Assembly (NCBI RefSeq): GCF_003751945.1 | Contig: NZ_RJKL01000001.1 | Location: forward strand, 5,704,001 to 5,768,000 | From: Couchioplanes caeruleus | GTDB lineage: Bacteria > Actinomycetota > Actinomycetes > Mycobacteriales > Micromonosporaceae | Length of the DNA stretch: 64,000 bases | Reading direction: 5' to 3' | In this document: piece by piece, positions 17,068-25,791 of the stretch | Numbering within the stretch: position 1 is the stretch's first letter | Layout: each line of letters starts with the position of its first letter | The notes under the pieces: generated by a model | The model's input: the letters and a program-made list of their open reading frames with translations, nothing else | Told to the model about the DNA's origin: nothing | The model's database searches: none | Program-made: the position numbers and the translations under genes

Positions 17068-18237
17068 TCAGATCATCAGGTCCGGCTCCACCTGGTGAAT
17101 CTTGACCGGCATCCCGTCCGGCGTCTCCACGTGTAGGCGGGTGCCCAGATCCCGATCCGTGGCCAGCCGCACGATGGTGACGCCGCGGTCGCGCAGTTGC
17201 TTCTCCAGGCGCTCGAGGGGCATGGTCGCCGAGAAATTGAGCTCGACGGTGCTCTCACCCTGTGCCGGGTCGGGCGGTCGGGTGACGAGTCCGACCTGCG
17301 CGGTCCCGACCTGCATGAGCACCCAGTCCCCGCCCCGCTCCCCGTGGATCAGTTCACCGCCCAGCTTCTCGTAGAACCCGACGGCGGCCGGCATGTCCGC
17401 CACGTGGACCATCGGCTGCAGTTGCAGCCCGGGCAGCATCGGCCGAGGAGACGGAACCTTGGCGACCCCGCGCTTCGGCGCCTGCCCCCGCCGCTCGGCG
17501 GCCTGACCACGCCCCGTCGACAAGCCCCGCCCATCGACCGAGCCTTGCCCATCGACCGAGCCCCGCCCATCGACCGAGCCTTGCCCATCGAGCGAGCCTT
17601 GCCCGCCGACCGAGCCTTGCCCTCTGGCCAGGCCGCCCTGTCCCTCCGCCTGGATCTGCCGGGCCGCCTGGATTTGGCCGGCTGCCCGGATCTGACCGGC
17701 CAACCGGCCATCGGCGGCCGCTCGGCCCTGGTCGGCGGTCGCTGCCGTCGCGGTGATGTGGGCCCGCTCGGCCGCAGTCGGTACCGACGCCGACGTCGAG
17801 GCCGACTCGGAACCCCACGTCGAAGACCCCGCCTCCGTTTCGGACTCCGAAGCTCGCGCCGAGGGCTCCGCTCCCGGGGCGGAGTCCGATGTCCGCGCCG
17901 AGGGCTCCGCCTCCGAGGCGGACTCCGACGCCCACGCCGAGGAGGACTCGGCCGTCGAGGCGGACTCCGATTCCGCGGCGGGCTCTGACGTCCACGGCGA
18001 GGCGGGCGCCGACGCGGAGGTGGCGGCGGGGCCGGCGTGCGCCTCTCCTTCCTCGAGGTTCAGGAAGGGCGGGGGGATCGGGCGGGGGTCGGCGGGGCTT
18101 CCCGAGGCGGGGCGGCGCGGGCCTGGGGTGACGGCCGCGGGTGTGGGACGGGTCGCCTGCGGGTCGGGCGGGGCGGGATGGCGGCCTTGGTCGTTCGCCG
18201 TCCTGCCGCCGGCGGTCACCGGTCGTTCCTTGGCCAT
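17068..18237 (-). CDS. VOC (glyoxalase-fold) domain protein with a 270-residue disordered repeat N-terminus
   Basis: The C-terminal 115 residues form a vicinal-oxygen-chelate domain: LQPMVHVADMPAAVGFYEKLGGEL, WVLMQVGTAQVGLVTR, VELNFSATMPLERLEKQL and HVETPDGMPVKIHQVEPD. Upstream of it the 389-residue frame is low complexity: Pro/Ala-rich, then a Glu/Ser/Ala-rich part with alternating acidic and serine residues, then tandem hexapeptides of the G-S-V-D-G-Q/R type. Start taken at ATG 18237. VOC proteins bind antibiotics or isomerise small molecules. Whether the long N-terminus is translated as one chain is not proven, but the frame is open throughout. Confidence 0.7.
   Translation of the reverse strand: MAKERPVTAGGRTANDQGRHPAPPDPQATRPTPAAVTPGPRRPASGSPADPRPIPPPFLNLEEGEAHAGPAATSASAPASPWTSEPAAESESASTAESSSAWASESASEAEPSARTSDSAPGAEPSARASESETEAGSSTWGSESASTSASVPTAAERAHITATAATADQGRAAADGRLAGQIRAAGQIQAARQIQAEGQGGLARGQGSVGGQGSLDGQGSVDGRGSVDGQGSVDGRGLSTGRGQAAERRGQAPKRGVAKVPSPRPMLPGLQLQPMVHVADMPAAVGFYEKLGGELIHGERGGDWVLMQVGTAQVGLVTRPPDPAQGESTVELNFSATMPLERLEKQLRDRGVTIVRLATDRDLGTRLHVETPDGMPVKIHQVEPDLMI
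17533..17622 (-). repeat. Five tandem 18-bp coding repeats
   Basis: Five near-identical 18-bp units lie end to end (starting at 17533, 17551, 17569, 17587, 17605), with a degenerate sixth before them. On the minus strand each encodes a hexapeptide of the pattern G-S-V/L-D/G-G-Q/R in the VOC-fusion protein. The multiple-of-three unit preserves frame. Confidence 0.85.
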
Positions 18238-18357
18238 GGCGGACTCCTGTCGGGCAGCTTTCGGCGCCGGCGGAAATGCCGCCGCCGAAGGGCTCAACGA
18301 CCCGTACCGCTCATCGATTCATCCCGCGCCGTGCCGACTGCTCACCGGAGCCGCCTC

Positions 18358-18828
18358 CTAGTCATTGAGCTGCGCATGCTGGATCTCGCCGAGTGCGGCG
18401 GTGATGACCTCCGCGATCGGTCGGGCCCCGCTCAGGTGGGTGAGCAGCAGCGCCGCATGCAGCGCGAGAGCGCCGGGCGCCGGCGGTGGGGAACCGTCGT
18501 CGTCCCAGACTCCCAGGGCGCCCGCGAGGAGGTAGAGCATCACCTGCGGGTCCACCTCGGGGCACCAGGCAGCCGCGGGACGCACGCTCTTCTCGAGGAC
18601 GGCGCGGACGTCGTCGGCGTCGAGGCCGTCGGGGTGGGCCGCTTCCAGTTGCAGGCGCACCGCCGTACCGAGAATGAGCCCGGTTTGGGTCTGGTCCTGC
18701 GTGCTGAGCAGGGCCACCGCCTCGGTGAGAGCGTCCCGGTCCTGGTCGCGGGCCGCCATCGCCGCGGCGGCGGTGGCCGCCGCGATGGGCCGGGCGGCGG
18801 CGGGCAGGTGGCGCCACTGAACGGTCAT
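18358..18828 (-). CDS. Hypothetical helical protein (leaderless start)
   Basis: The 156-residue mostly alpha-helical protein includes WRHLPAAARPIAAATAAAAM and a middle LSTQDQTQTGLILGTAVRLQ segment. It shows no catalytic signature. Minus-strand TAGCGT (18840-18835) is followed 6 nt later by ATG 18828, a leaderless arrangement. It reads like a conserved actinomycete hypothetical; function unknown. Confidence 0.7.
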   Translation of the reverse strand: MTVQWRHLPAAARPIAAATAAAAMAARDQDRDALTEAVALLSTQDQTQTGLILGTAVRLQLEAAHPDGLDADDVRAVLEKSVRPAAAWCPEVDPQVMLYLLAGALGVWDDDGSPPPAPGALALHAALLLTHLSGARPIAEVITAALGEIQHAQLND

Positions 18829-18865
18829 GGCGCGACGCTAACCCCAGGGACCGACAGAATTCCGC

Positions 18866-19279
18866 GGCGCGCACCGCGTCGTCGATCATCGCGGTGACCT
18901 CGCCGCCGCGCTGCCGGACGGCGTCGACTACGTGTTCTCGACGCACTCGGCCGGCATGATGGCGACGTTCGCGCAGATCGTGAAGCCCTTCGGAGCGGTG
19001 GTGGCCATCGACAACGCGCCGAACCTGGACGTGTCGCCGCTCATGTCCAAGAGCATCGCCTGGCACTGGGAGCTGATGTTCACCCGTGCCCTGCACGATC
19101 CCACCAGCACGGCCCAGCACGAGATCTTGCGTCAGGCCGCCGAGCTGGTCGACAAGGGAATCCTGCACACCACGATGACCACCCTCATCGAGAGGATCGA
19201 CGCCGCCGGTCTGCGCCGGGCGCATGCGGATGTGGAGGCGGGGTCGACCATCGGCAAGACCGTCCTCGCCGGATTCTGA
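18866..19279 (+). pseudogene. 5'-truncated zinc-type alcohol dehydrogenase
   Basis: The plus strand encodes GAHRVVDHRGDLAAALPDG, then VDYVFSTHSAGMM and FGAVVAIDN, continuing to IGKTVLAGF, which is the C-terminal half of the Rossmann domain and tail of zinc-binding ADH/quinone reductases (about 137 of 340 residues). The frame loses all similarity just left of 18866, where the promoter of the divergent hypothetical gene begins. No start codon fits an intact enzyme. The preserved frame to the stop suggests a fairly recent deletion. Confidence 0.75.
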
Positions 19280-19312
19280 TTTCTGTCGGAGCCACCTGGC
19301 ATGGTGGTCTCC

Positions 19313-20467
19313 ATGACGTTGCATGAGGCGATGGCGGCCCGCGTCGAGCGTGGCGAGTTCCCCGGAATCGTCACGCTCGTCGCGCGGGGCGACCAGGTGC
19401 GGGTCGACGCGATCGGCACCACCGCGCTCGGCGGCGACGTGCCGATGCGCCGTGACACCGTCTTCCGGATCGCCTCGCTCACCAAGCCGGTCCTCGCCGC
19501 CGCCACGATGATCCTCGTCGAGGACGACCTCATCGACCTGGAGGAGCCCGTCCACCGCCTGCTGCCGGAGCTGGCCGGGCAGCGGGTGCTGGCCCGCATC
19601 GACGGGCCTCTGGACGACACGGTCGCCCCCCACCGGCCGGTGACGGTGGAGGACCTGCTGACCTTCCGGATGGGGTTCGGCCTGATCACCGAGCCGTCGT
19701 TCGACCCGCCCTGGCCGATCAACCAGCGGGCGAACGAGCTGGGCCTCGTGCTCGGTCCGCCCGACCCCCGCACCCCGCACGGCCCCGACGAGTGGATCCG
19801 CCGGTTCGGCACGCTGCCGCTGATGCGCCAGCCGGGCGAGCAGTGGCAGTACAACGCCGGCACCCTGGTGCTCGGCGTGCTGCTGGCGCGGGCGGCGGGC
19901 AAGCCGCTCGGCGACGTGCTGCGCGAGCGGCTCTTCGAACCGCTCGGCATGCGCGAGACGGGCTTCTGGCTGCCTGCCACCCGGGCCCGCGAGCTGCCGA
20001 GCTACTACCTGACCGAGCCGGGCGCGGGCACGATGACCGAACGCACCGACACGGGCCCGGAGATCTGGAGCAAGCCCCCGGTCTTCCCGTCGGGCTCGGG
20101 CGGGCTGATCTCCACGGTGGATGAATATCACGCCTTCGCTCGGATGCTGCTCGACCGCGGCGTCCACGGCGGCACCCGGTTGCTGTCCGAGCAGTCGGTC
20201 GAGCTGATGACGAGTAACCGGCTCACCCCGGCGCAGGTGGAGTCGGCGGGCGTGCTGCTCGGCGGGGCCGGCTGGGGGCTCGGCATGGCGGTCACCGTCA
20301 CGGCGGACGCGACCTCCGGCCCGGGGCGGTACGGCTGGTCCGGCGGGTACGGCACGACGTGGTTCAACGATCCGCACGAGGGCCTGACCGCGATCGCCTT
20401 CACCCAGGTCAGCGACTTCCTGTGGAGCGGGGCGCAGCAGGAGTTCGAGCGGCTGGCATATCTGTGA
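19313..20467 (+). CDS. Serine hydrolase, class C beta-lactamase fold
   Basis: The 384-residue protein has the SxxK motif in RIASLTKPVLAAATM, the YxN equivalent in WQYNAGTLVLG, and YGWSGGYGTTW as the third, HTG-like motif. No signal peptide is visible, so it is probably cytoplasmic and an esterase or peptidase rather than a resistance enzyme. ATG 19313 or 19301 may initiate. It lies immediately downstream of the ADH remnant. Confidence 0.87.
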   Translation: MTLHEAMAARVERGEFPGIVTLVARGDQVRVDAIGTTALGGDVPMRRDTVFRIASLTKPVLAAATMILVEDDLIDLEEPVHRLLPELAGQRVLARIDGPLDDTVAPHRPVTVEDLLTFRMGFGLITEPSFDPPWPINQRANELGLVLGPPDPRTPHGPDEWIRRFGTLPLMRQPGEQWQYNAGTLVLGVLLARAAGKPLGDVLRERLFEPLGMRETGFWLPATRARELPSYYLTEPGAGTMTERTDTGPEIWSKPPVFPSGSGGLISTVDEYHAFARMLLDRGVHGGTRLLSEQSVELMTSNRLTPAQVESAGVLLGGAGWGLGMAVTVTADATSGPGRYGWSGGYGTTWFNDPHEGLTAIAFTQVSDFLWSGAQQEFERLAYL

Positions 20468-20507
20468 GCGCCGCCGGTTTGTTCGTCCCGTTCCGGGAGG
20501 AGAGACG

Positions 20508-20873
20508 ATGACGAACCTCGACGCGGTCACTGCGTGGGTAAACACCTATCGGGCCGCCTGGGAGACCAATGACCCCGGCGCCATCGCCGGGTTGTTCGCC
20601 GAGGACGCCGCCTACTTCACCGAACCGTGGGCGCAGCCGTGGGTGGGCCGGCAGGCGATCGTCGCGGGGTGGCTCGAGCACCGGGACGAGCCCGGGTCCG
20701 CCACCTTCGAGTGGCATCCGCTGATCGTCGCCGACGAACTGGCGGTGATCGAGGCGACGACACGCTATTCCTCGCCGCCGCGGGTCTACAGCAACATGTG
20801 GGTGCTGCGCCTGGACAACAACGGGCAGGCGCGACAGTTCACCGAGTGGTGGATGCGGCACCCCGATTCCTAG
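20508..20873 (+). CDS. SnoaL-like / NTF2-fold protein
   Basis: The 121-residue protein is a single NTF2 cone-fold domain: VNTYRAAWETNDPGAIAGLFAED, WVGRQAIVAGWLEHRD, RQFTEWWMRHP. Members serve as cyclases, isomerases or binding proteins; nothing here defines a substrate. GGGAGGAG precedes ATG 20508. It follows the beta-lactamase-fold gene by 40 bp and may share its transcript. Confidence 0.85.
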   Translation: MTNLDAVTAWVNTYRAAWETNDPGAIAGLFAEDAAYFTEPWAQPWVGRQAIVAGWLEHRDEPGSATFEWHPLIVADELAVIEATTRYSSPPRVYSNMWVLRLDNNGQARQFTEWWMRHPDS

Positions 20874-21312
20874 GGGTGCCGCGGCGAGCCGTGCCGAAGG
20901 CGAGCGGCACCGATAGCCGAAGGCAAGCTGCGCCGGCAGCCGAAGGTGAGCCGCTCCGGTAAATGCGTGATCACCTTCCGATATGCCGGGTCTGTCTACT
21001 CAATTCACGGCGATGAATCCCGGACATCGCGATCATCCAGTGCCATCCGGCGCCCAGAGGTGCAGACTGCCTCGGGTGAAGGCGCGGCAGACTCCGGCAG
21101 GGACGTGGCGGACTCGCCAGAAGGGCGCGGCAGCCTCGCCCGAAGCGCGGCGCTCCCGCCAAGGAGGCGTGGCGTTCCCGACACGGGTGGAGCGGGCCGG
21201 CCATGCGGGCCTGGCGGTCCCGCCGGCGGTGGAGCGGTCTCACCGAGCAGGCGTGGCTGCCCCGCTGCCTCGCCGACCGGCGTGGCAGCCTCGGACGGAG
21301 GTGCAGCAGCAG
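20874..21312. other. Repeat-bearing region upstream of the kinase
   Basis: 20880-20960 holds three degenerate copies of a GCCGAAGG-containing unit of about 24 bp. The rest is Gly/Arg/Pro-coding-like GC-rich sequence in frame with the kinase but without conservation. No separate gene is convincing. Confidence 0.45.
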
Positions 21313-22686
21313 ATGCTCGGCGGCCGCTACACGCTGCTGGAACCGATCGGCCATGGTGGCATGGCGGTGGTCTGGCGGGCCCGCGACGAGGTGCTCGGCC
21401 GTACGGTCGCCATCAAACTGCTGGCCGGACGGTACGCCGACGACGTGCAGTCGCGTGCCTGCATCCGTGCCGAGGCTCGCGCCGCCGCGGCCCTGTCCCA
21501 TCCGCACATCGCCCAGGTGTACGACTACGGCGAGGCGGAGGAGAACGGCCAGCGGGTCCCGTACGTGGTCATGGAACTGGTGCACGGCATCACGTTGCAG
21601 CAGCGTTCGCGGACCGGGGTGCTGGCGCCGAAGGAGATCTGCCGGATCGGCGCGCAGGTCGCGGCGGCCCTGGCCGCCGCGCATGCCGACGGTCTGGTGC
21701 ACCGCGACATCAAACCGGCCAACGTCATGGTCACCCGGGACGGCGTCAAGGTGGTCGACTTCGGACTCGCCGCCTCGGCCGGGGCCGCCGAGCCGGAGGA
21801 GCTGCTCGGTACGCCGGCCTACCTCGCACCGGAGCGGATGACCTCCGACGCCGTCGAGCCCGCCTCGGACGTCTACGCCCTCGGCGTGCTGCTCTACCGG
21901 CTGCTGGCGGGCGAGTCTCCGTGGACGGCCGACAGCACGACGCAGATGCTCACCGCCCACGTGAAGGTGGAACCCTTCCCGCTGCCGAGTCTGCCGGGGG
22001 TGCCGCCGGAGATCACCGCGTTGATCAACCGGTGCCTGCGCAAGGAGCCGGCCGAGCGGCCGAGCGCCGCCGAGGTCGCCCAGGTGCTCGGCGGTGGCGC
22101 GGTTCTGCGCGCCGGAGCCCCGCCGCCGCCCGTGGACCCGCCGAGTCGCCGCGGGAAGCTACTGGCCGGAACCGCGGCGACCGTCGCATTGCTGGCCGTC
22201 GCCGGCTGGATGCTGCTGTCCGGGGGCGCGCAGCCCGAGTCCGAGCTGCCTGCGGCGATCTCCGTGCCTCCGGCCGGTAATTCCGCGCCGACCGCGGCTT
22301 CCGGGCCGACCGGCACGACCGCGCCCGGCGGCCAACCCGGCGTGACCTCCGCGACCGTGCCCCGGCGGCCGACGACGGCACCGGAGGAACAGGCTCCGTC
22401 GCCGACGGGCGAGCCCACCGGAAGGCCGAGCGCCTCCGAGTCACCGTCGGGGCTGCCCGACGGCGTGGCGACGTTCCGGTCGGCCGGCGGCACCGTCTCC
22501 GCGCGCTGCACGCGGGTAGGGCTGGCGCGGATCGTCGCCTTCGCGCCGGTGAACCCGTACGAGGTCGAGCGGGTGAATCCCGGGCCCGCGCTCGCGGCCG
22601 TGATCGTCTTCCGGGACGGCCCGAGCCGGATCCGGATCTCGGTGAGCTGCGTCGCCGGCATTCCGGTGGCCGTCGTGACCATCTGA
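21313..22686 (+). CDS. Transmembrane Ser/Thr protein kinase (PknB type)
   Basis: The 457-residue kinase has GHGGMAVVWRARD as the glycine-rich loop, AIKLL with the ATP Lys, HRDIKPANVM as catalytic loop and DFGLAAS, then GTPAYLAPE and SDVYALGVLLYRLL. A single membrane helix (about 283-303) follows a Pro-rich stretch. Outside comes a Pro/Thr linker and a 75-residue domain with FRSAGGTVSARC and IRISVSCVAG rather than PASTA repeats. I chose ATG 21313 because GGAGG lies 11 nt upstream; an open frame reaches 20983 but is repetitive. Ligand and targets unknown. Confidence 0.9.
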   Translation: MLGGRYTLLEPIGHGGMAVVWRARDEVLGRTVAIKLLAGRYADDVQSRACIRAEARAAAALSHPHIAQVYDYGEAEENGQRVPYVVMELVHGITLQQRSRTGVLAPKEICRIGAQVAAALAAAHADGLVHRDIKPANVMVTRDGVKVVDFGLAASAGAAEPEELLGTPAYLAPERMTSDAVEPASDVYALGVLLYRLLAGESPWTADSTTQMLTAHVKVEPFPLPSLPGVPPEITALINRCLRKEPAERPSAAEVAQVLGGGAVLRAGAPPPPVDPPSRRGKLLAGTAATVALLAVAGWMLLSGGAQPESELPAAISVPPAGNSAPTAASGPTGTTAPGGQPGVTSATVPRRPTTAPEEQAPSPTGEPTGRPSASESPSGLPDGVATFRSAGGTVSARCTRVGLARIVAFAPVNPYEVERVNPGPALAAVIVFRDGPSRIRISVSCVAGIPVAVVTI

Positions 22687-22687
22687 G

Positions 22688-22764
22688 CCGGGCGATCCGA
22701 AGACACCGCCTGAGCCGGCGAGCCGGGAACACCACCTGGGCCGGCGAGCCGGGAACACCACCTG
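22688..22764. repeat. Three direct repeats of about 26 bp
   Basis: Units begin at 22688, 22714 and 22740; the last two share 25 identical bases (starting GCCGGCGAGCCGG, ending CACCACCTG), the first is degenerate. They lie between the kinase stop and a small membrane gene. Function unknown. Confidence 0.8.
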
Positions 22765-22843
22765 AGGCGGCGTTCCGCGAAACGCTAAGCCGCCGCGGCG
22801 GCTGGTCGATATTGGGGGCCGTCCCGCCGGTAAGGAGGCTCAT

Positions 22844-23062
22844 ATGGAGGCATATCTCGACCCCGCCTACGAGTGGACGAGCCTTCTCGTGGGCCCGGAG
22901 GCGGTAGTCCCCTGGTGGGCGTGGGTCGCCCTGCTGGTCATGATCTTTTGGAGCCTGCTCGCCCCCGGACTCGCCGCCGCGCGTAAGCGCGAGGAAGAGC
23001 GGCAGCGGATCTTCCGCATGCAGGAGGCCGGTTACCGCCGCCTGCACGGCCTGGATCGCTGA
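22844..23062 (+). CDS. Small single-pass membrane protein
   Basis: The 72-residue protein has one membrane helix (WWAWVALLVMIFWSLLAPGL) and a basic cytoplasmic tail (AARKREEERQRIFRMQ). AAGGAGG sits 7 nt before ATG 22844. It follows the membrane kinase and could be its accessory, but no evidence beyond position supports that. Confidence 0.7.
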   Translation: MEAYLDPAYEWTSLLVGPEAVVPWWAWVALLVMIFWSLLAPGLAAARKREEERQRIFRMQEAGYRRLHGLDR

Positions 23063-23070
23063 GTCCCGCC

Positions 23071-24063
23071 TCAGGCGGTGATCACCACCTTGCCGTGGGC
23101 GCGGCCGTCGAGAAGGTGCCGGATCGCGGCCGCTGCGCGGTCGAGCGGGTACGTCCGATCGACCGCGGGCACGACCGCGCCGGTCTCGAGCAGGCTGCGC
23201 AGTTCCACGAGCCCGGCCGCGTCCTCGGAGGCGACGAAGGAACCGAGCCGCTGCCGTACGAACGGTGACAGCAGGTGCGCGCGGAGCTGCCGGTCGGTGC
23301 CGCCGAGCCAGCGTCCGCCGTTCTCCCCGCCGACGATGACGAGCCGGCCCCGGGGCGAGAGGGCGCGGCGCAGGTGGGACAGGCGCCGGTTGCCCCCGGT
23401 GTCGATGATGACGTCATAGCGGGTCCCGCCGTCGGTCGGGTCGTCGCGCGTGTAGTCGACGACCCGGTGTGCGCCGAGCCGGCGGACAAGGTCGGCTTTG
23501 TCCGTACGGCACACGCCGGTGACCTGGGCGCCGTCGGCCGCGGCGATCTGCACCGCGAAGCTGCCCACGCCGCCGGACGCACCGATGACGAGCACCCGTT
23601 CCCCCGCGCGCACCCGTCCGTGAGTGCGGACGGCTTGCAGGGCCGTCATTCCTGAGTCAGGCACCGCGGCCGCCTCCGTGAAGGACAGGTTGGCGGGCTT
23701 CACGGCGAGCCGGTCGGCGCGGGCACGGGCGTACTCCGCGAAGGTCGCATCGCCGATGCCGAATACCTCGTCGCCCGGACGCAGGTCCGCCACGGCGGCG
23801 CCGACCGCCGCGACGGTGCCGGCCAGGGACCGCCCGGGATTGGCGTGCTTCGGACGCCGCATTCCGAAGCCTGCCGCGCGTACGGGATAGGGCAGTCCCG
23901 CCATGAGGTGCCAGGTGCCGCGGTCGACGGCGGTGGCGTGCACGCGTACCAGGACATCGTCCGGCCCGATCGCGGGCCGGGTGATCCGGCCGTGCCCCAG
24001 GACGTCCTCGGGGGTGGGACCGTAACGCTCCTGAACGACGGCCCGCATGGAAGTGGTGGTCAT
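23071..24063 (-). CDS. NAD(P)-dependent alcohol dehydrogenase / quinone oxidoreductase-like (MDR family)
   Basis: The 330-residue medium-chain reductase has a GroES-like N-terminal domain (VRVHATAVDRGTWHLMAG), LAGTVAAVG, GDEVFGIGDATF, and a cofactor site VIGASGGVGSFAVQIA. Structural-zinc cysteines are missing, as in quinone-reductase-type members. It is divergent from a TetR regulator over twin operators, so it is probably repressed until an electrophile or drug-like ligand is present. Confidence 0.9.
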   Translation of the reverse strand: MTTTSMRAVVQERYGPTPEDVLGHGRITRPAIGPDDVLVRVHATAVDRGTWHLMAGLPYPVRAAGFGMRRPKHANPGRSLAGTVAAVGAAVADLRPGDEVFGIGDATFAEYARARADRLAVKPANLSFTEAAAVPDSGMTALQAVRTHGRVRAGERVLVIGASGGVGSFAVQIAAADGAQVTGVCRTDKADLVRRLGAHRVVDYTRDDPTDGGTRYDVIIDTGGNRRLSHLRRALSPRGRLVIVGGENGGRWLGGTDRQLRAHLLSPFVRQRLGSFVASEDAAGLVELRSLLETGAVVPAVDRTYPLDRAAAAIRHLLDGRAHGKVVITA

Positions 24064-24086
24064 AGTGCCGCTCCTCGATTCGCCGC

Positions 24087-24105
24087 ATCCTTACGACGTA
24101 AGGAT
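24087..24105. promoter_or_regulatory. TetR operator copy 1 (perfect palindrome)
   Basis: ATCCTTACG-A-CGTAAGGAT is a perfect 19-bp palindrome in the intergenic region between the ADH and tetR genes. Its start is 20 bp from that of a second copy, about two helical turns. Confidence 0.7.
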
Positions 24106-24106
24106 G

Positions 24107-24125
24107 ATCCTTACAGCGTAAGCTT
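24107..24125. promoter_or_regulatory. TetR operator copy 2 (imperfect)
   Basis: ATCCTTAC-AGC-GTAAGCTT repeats the left arm of the first operator exactly and keeps CTTAC/GTAAG symmetry. Two sites on the same face suit cooperative binding of two TetR dimers. Confidence 0.6.
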
Positions 24126-24151
24126 GTCAACCACGAGGGAAGGGGGCCGCG

Positions 24152-24826
24152 ATGGCCGGGCGTGGTAATCGGGCGGTGCGATCACCGCTCAGTCGCGACG
24201 GCGTGCTCCGCGCGGCGGTCACCCTTGCCGACAGGAGCGGCCTGGAAGCGCTGACCATGCGCAGGTTGGGCGAGGCCGTCGGCGTCGAGGCGATGTCCCT
24301 CTACACCCACGTGGCCAACAAGGAGGATCTGCTCGACGGCATGGTCGACCTGGTGTTCGCCGAGATCGACCCGCCCGCCGCCGACGGCGACTGGCGCGAG
24401 GCGATGCGGCTGCGCGCGAACTCGGTCCGCGCGGCCCTGACCCGGCACCGCTGGGCCGTCGGCCTGATGGAGTCGCGGACCTCTCCCGGGCCGGCCACGC
24501 TGTGCCACCACGACGCCGTACTCGGCTGCCTGCGTACCGCCGGCTTCTCCGTGGAGCTGGCCGCGCACGCGTACGCGCTGCTCGACAGCTATATCTACGG
24601 CTTCGCGCTGCAGGAACGCGGCCTACCGTTCGACACGCCCGAGGAGACGGCGGAACTGGCCCAGGCGATGATGGCGCAGTTCCCCGCCGAGCAGTATCCG
24701 CATCTGGCGGAGTTCACGGCGGAGCACGTGCTGCGGCCGGGATACGACTTCGGCAAGGAGTTCGCGTACGGTCTGGAGCTCATTCTCGACGGGCTCGACC
24801 GCGACGCGCGGCACGGGCGTCCCTGA
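24152..24826 (+). CDS. TetR/AcrR-family regulator
   Basis: The 224-residue protein has an N-terminal HTH ([18 protein letters not shown], then [20 protein letters not shown] with [13 protein letters not shown]) and a TetR_C-type helical domain ([28 protein letters not shown]). Start ATG 24152 follows GAGGGAAGGGGG. Its position next to twin palindromes shared with the divergent ADH gene makes it the likely local repressor of both. Confidence 0.92.
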   Translation: MAGRGNRAVRSPLSRDGVLRAAVTLADRSGLEALTMRRLGEAVGVEAMSLYTHVANKEDLLDGMVDLVFAEIDPPAADGDWREAMRLRANSVRAALTRHRWAVGLMESRTSPGPATLCHHDAVLGCLRTAGFSVELAAHAYALLDSYIYGFALQERGLPFDTPEETAELAQAMMAQFPAEQYPHLAEFTAEHVLRPGYDFGKEFAYGLELILDGLDRDARHGRP

Positions 24827-24937
24827 CACCCATGCCGCGCGCCGCCTCTGCGGCGCTCGATCAGATCCGGACCCGGTCGCCCGGCACGCCGACGGCGGAG
24901 GCGAAATGGCCCGCGTTCACCCAGCCCGGCACGCCGA

Positions 24938-25714
24938 CTACTGCGCCTGGATGTACTGGGAAGGGGGTACGCCGATCATGCTGGCGAAGTCACGGGTGAG
25001 GTGTGCCTGGTCGCTGTAGCCGAGTTCGGCGGCGAGGGCGCCGAGGTCGAGGCGGGTGCCGGCGGTGGCGCGGGCGGCGGCTTCGTGGAGGCGGTGGCGG
25101 CGGATGACCCATTTCGGGCCGACGCCGACGTAGTCGGCGAACAGGCGCTGGAGCTGGCGCACGGTGAGGTCGAACGCGCGTGCCAGGTCGTCGACGCGGG
25201 TGATGCCGGGCTCGGCGGCGGTGCGGGCGACGATGGCGGCGGCCAACTGGGCAGCGGACTCGGGCTGCTGGGGTGCGCGGGCGGTGAGGAACTCGTCCAT
25301 CACGGCCACGGCGGTGTCGTCGTCAGCGGCGAGCACCGCCTCGGCGAGTGCCCGCCCCGATGGGCCGAAGACGTCCTCGATCGCGAGGAACCGGTCGGTG
25401 ATCGAGGAGACCGGTGCGCCGAGGAAGGGCTGGAAGCCGCCGGGCTGGAAGCGCACCCCGAAGACTCGTCCGGCGTCGTGCAATACCTCCGTGAAACGGC
25501 CGCGTGGGACGCCGGCGATGCGGCACCGGCCGGGCTTGAAGGTCATGTTGATCGCCGGGTAGGGCAGGACCTGCTGTTCGTAGGGGTCCTGGCCGCGAAG
25601 GTCCCAGACGACGATCCAGTAGTGGGCCACGTACGGTCGCAGCGCCGTTGCGGCGTCGGGCGCGCTGAACCGGAACTTCTCCTGGCCCGCGCCCGGGTTG
25701 AGGATCGCCGGCAC
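24938..25714 (-). CDS. AraC-family regulator with DUF6597-type N-terminal domain (leaderless start)
   Basis: The 258-residue protein has an N-terminal domain with LRPYVAHYWIVVWDL, VLPYPAINMTFKPG and FGVRFQPGGFQPFLG, and an HTH pair: RVDDLARAFDLTVRQLQRLF and LGALAAELGYSDQAHLTRDF with GVPPSQY. Minus-strand TAGCCT (25726-25721) lies 6 nt before GTG 25714. It is divergent from a DinB-like gene, also with a leaderless start, so the two back-to-back promoters are within 80 bp. Confidence 0.9.
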   Translation of the reverse strand: MPAILNPGAGQEKFRFSAPDAATALRPYVAHYWIVVWDLRGQDPYEQQVLPYPAINMTFKPGRCRIAGVPRGRFTEVLHDAGRVFGVRFQPGGFQPFLGAPVSSITDRFLAIEDVFGPSGRALAEAVLAADDDTAVAVMDEFLTARAPQQPESAAQLAAAIVARTAAEPGITRVDDLARAFDLTVRQLQRLFADYVGVGPKWVIRRHRLHEAAARATAGTRLDLGALAAELGYSDQAHLTRDFASMIGVPPSQYIQAQ

Positions 25715-25791
25715 GAGTGAAGGCTAGCGGATCCCACGGGCGCGTCGCGTTTGTTCAAGACCGGTCCGTGGCCCTGGCCTAGCCTGCGTTC

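Noticed and set aside
20983..21312. In-frame N-terminal extension of the Ser/Thr kinase
   Set aside because: Low-complexity and repeat-derived; GGAGG and the kinase glycine loop support the start at 21313.
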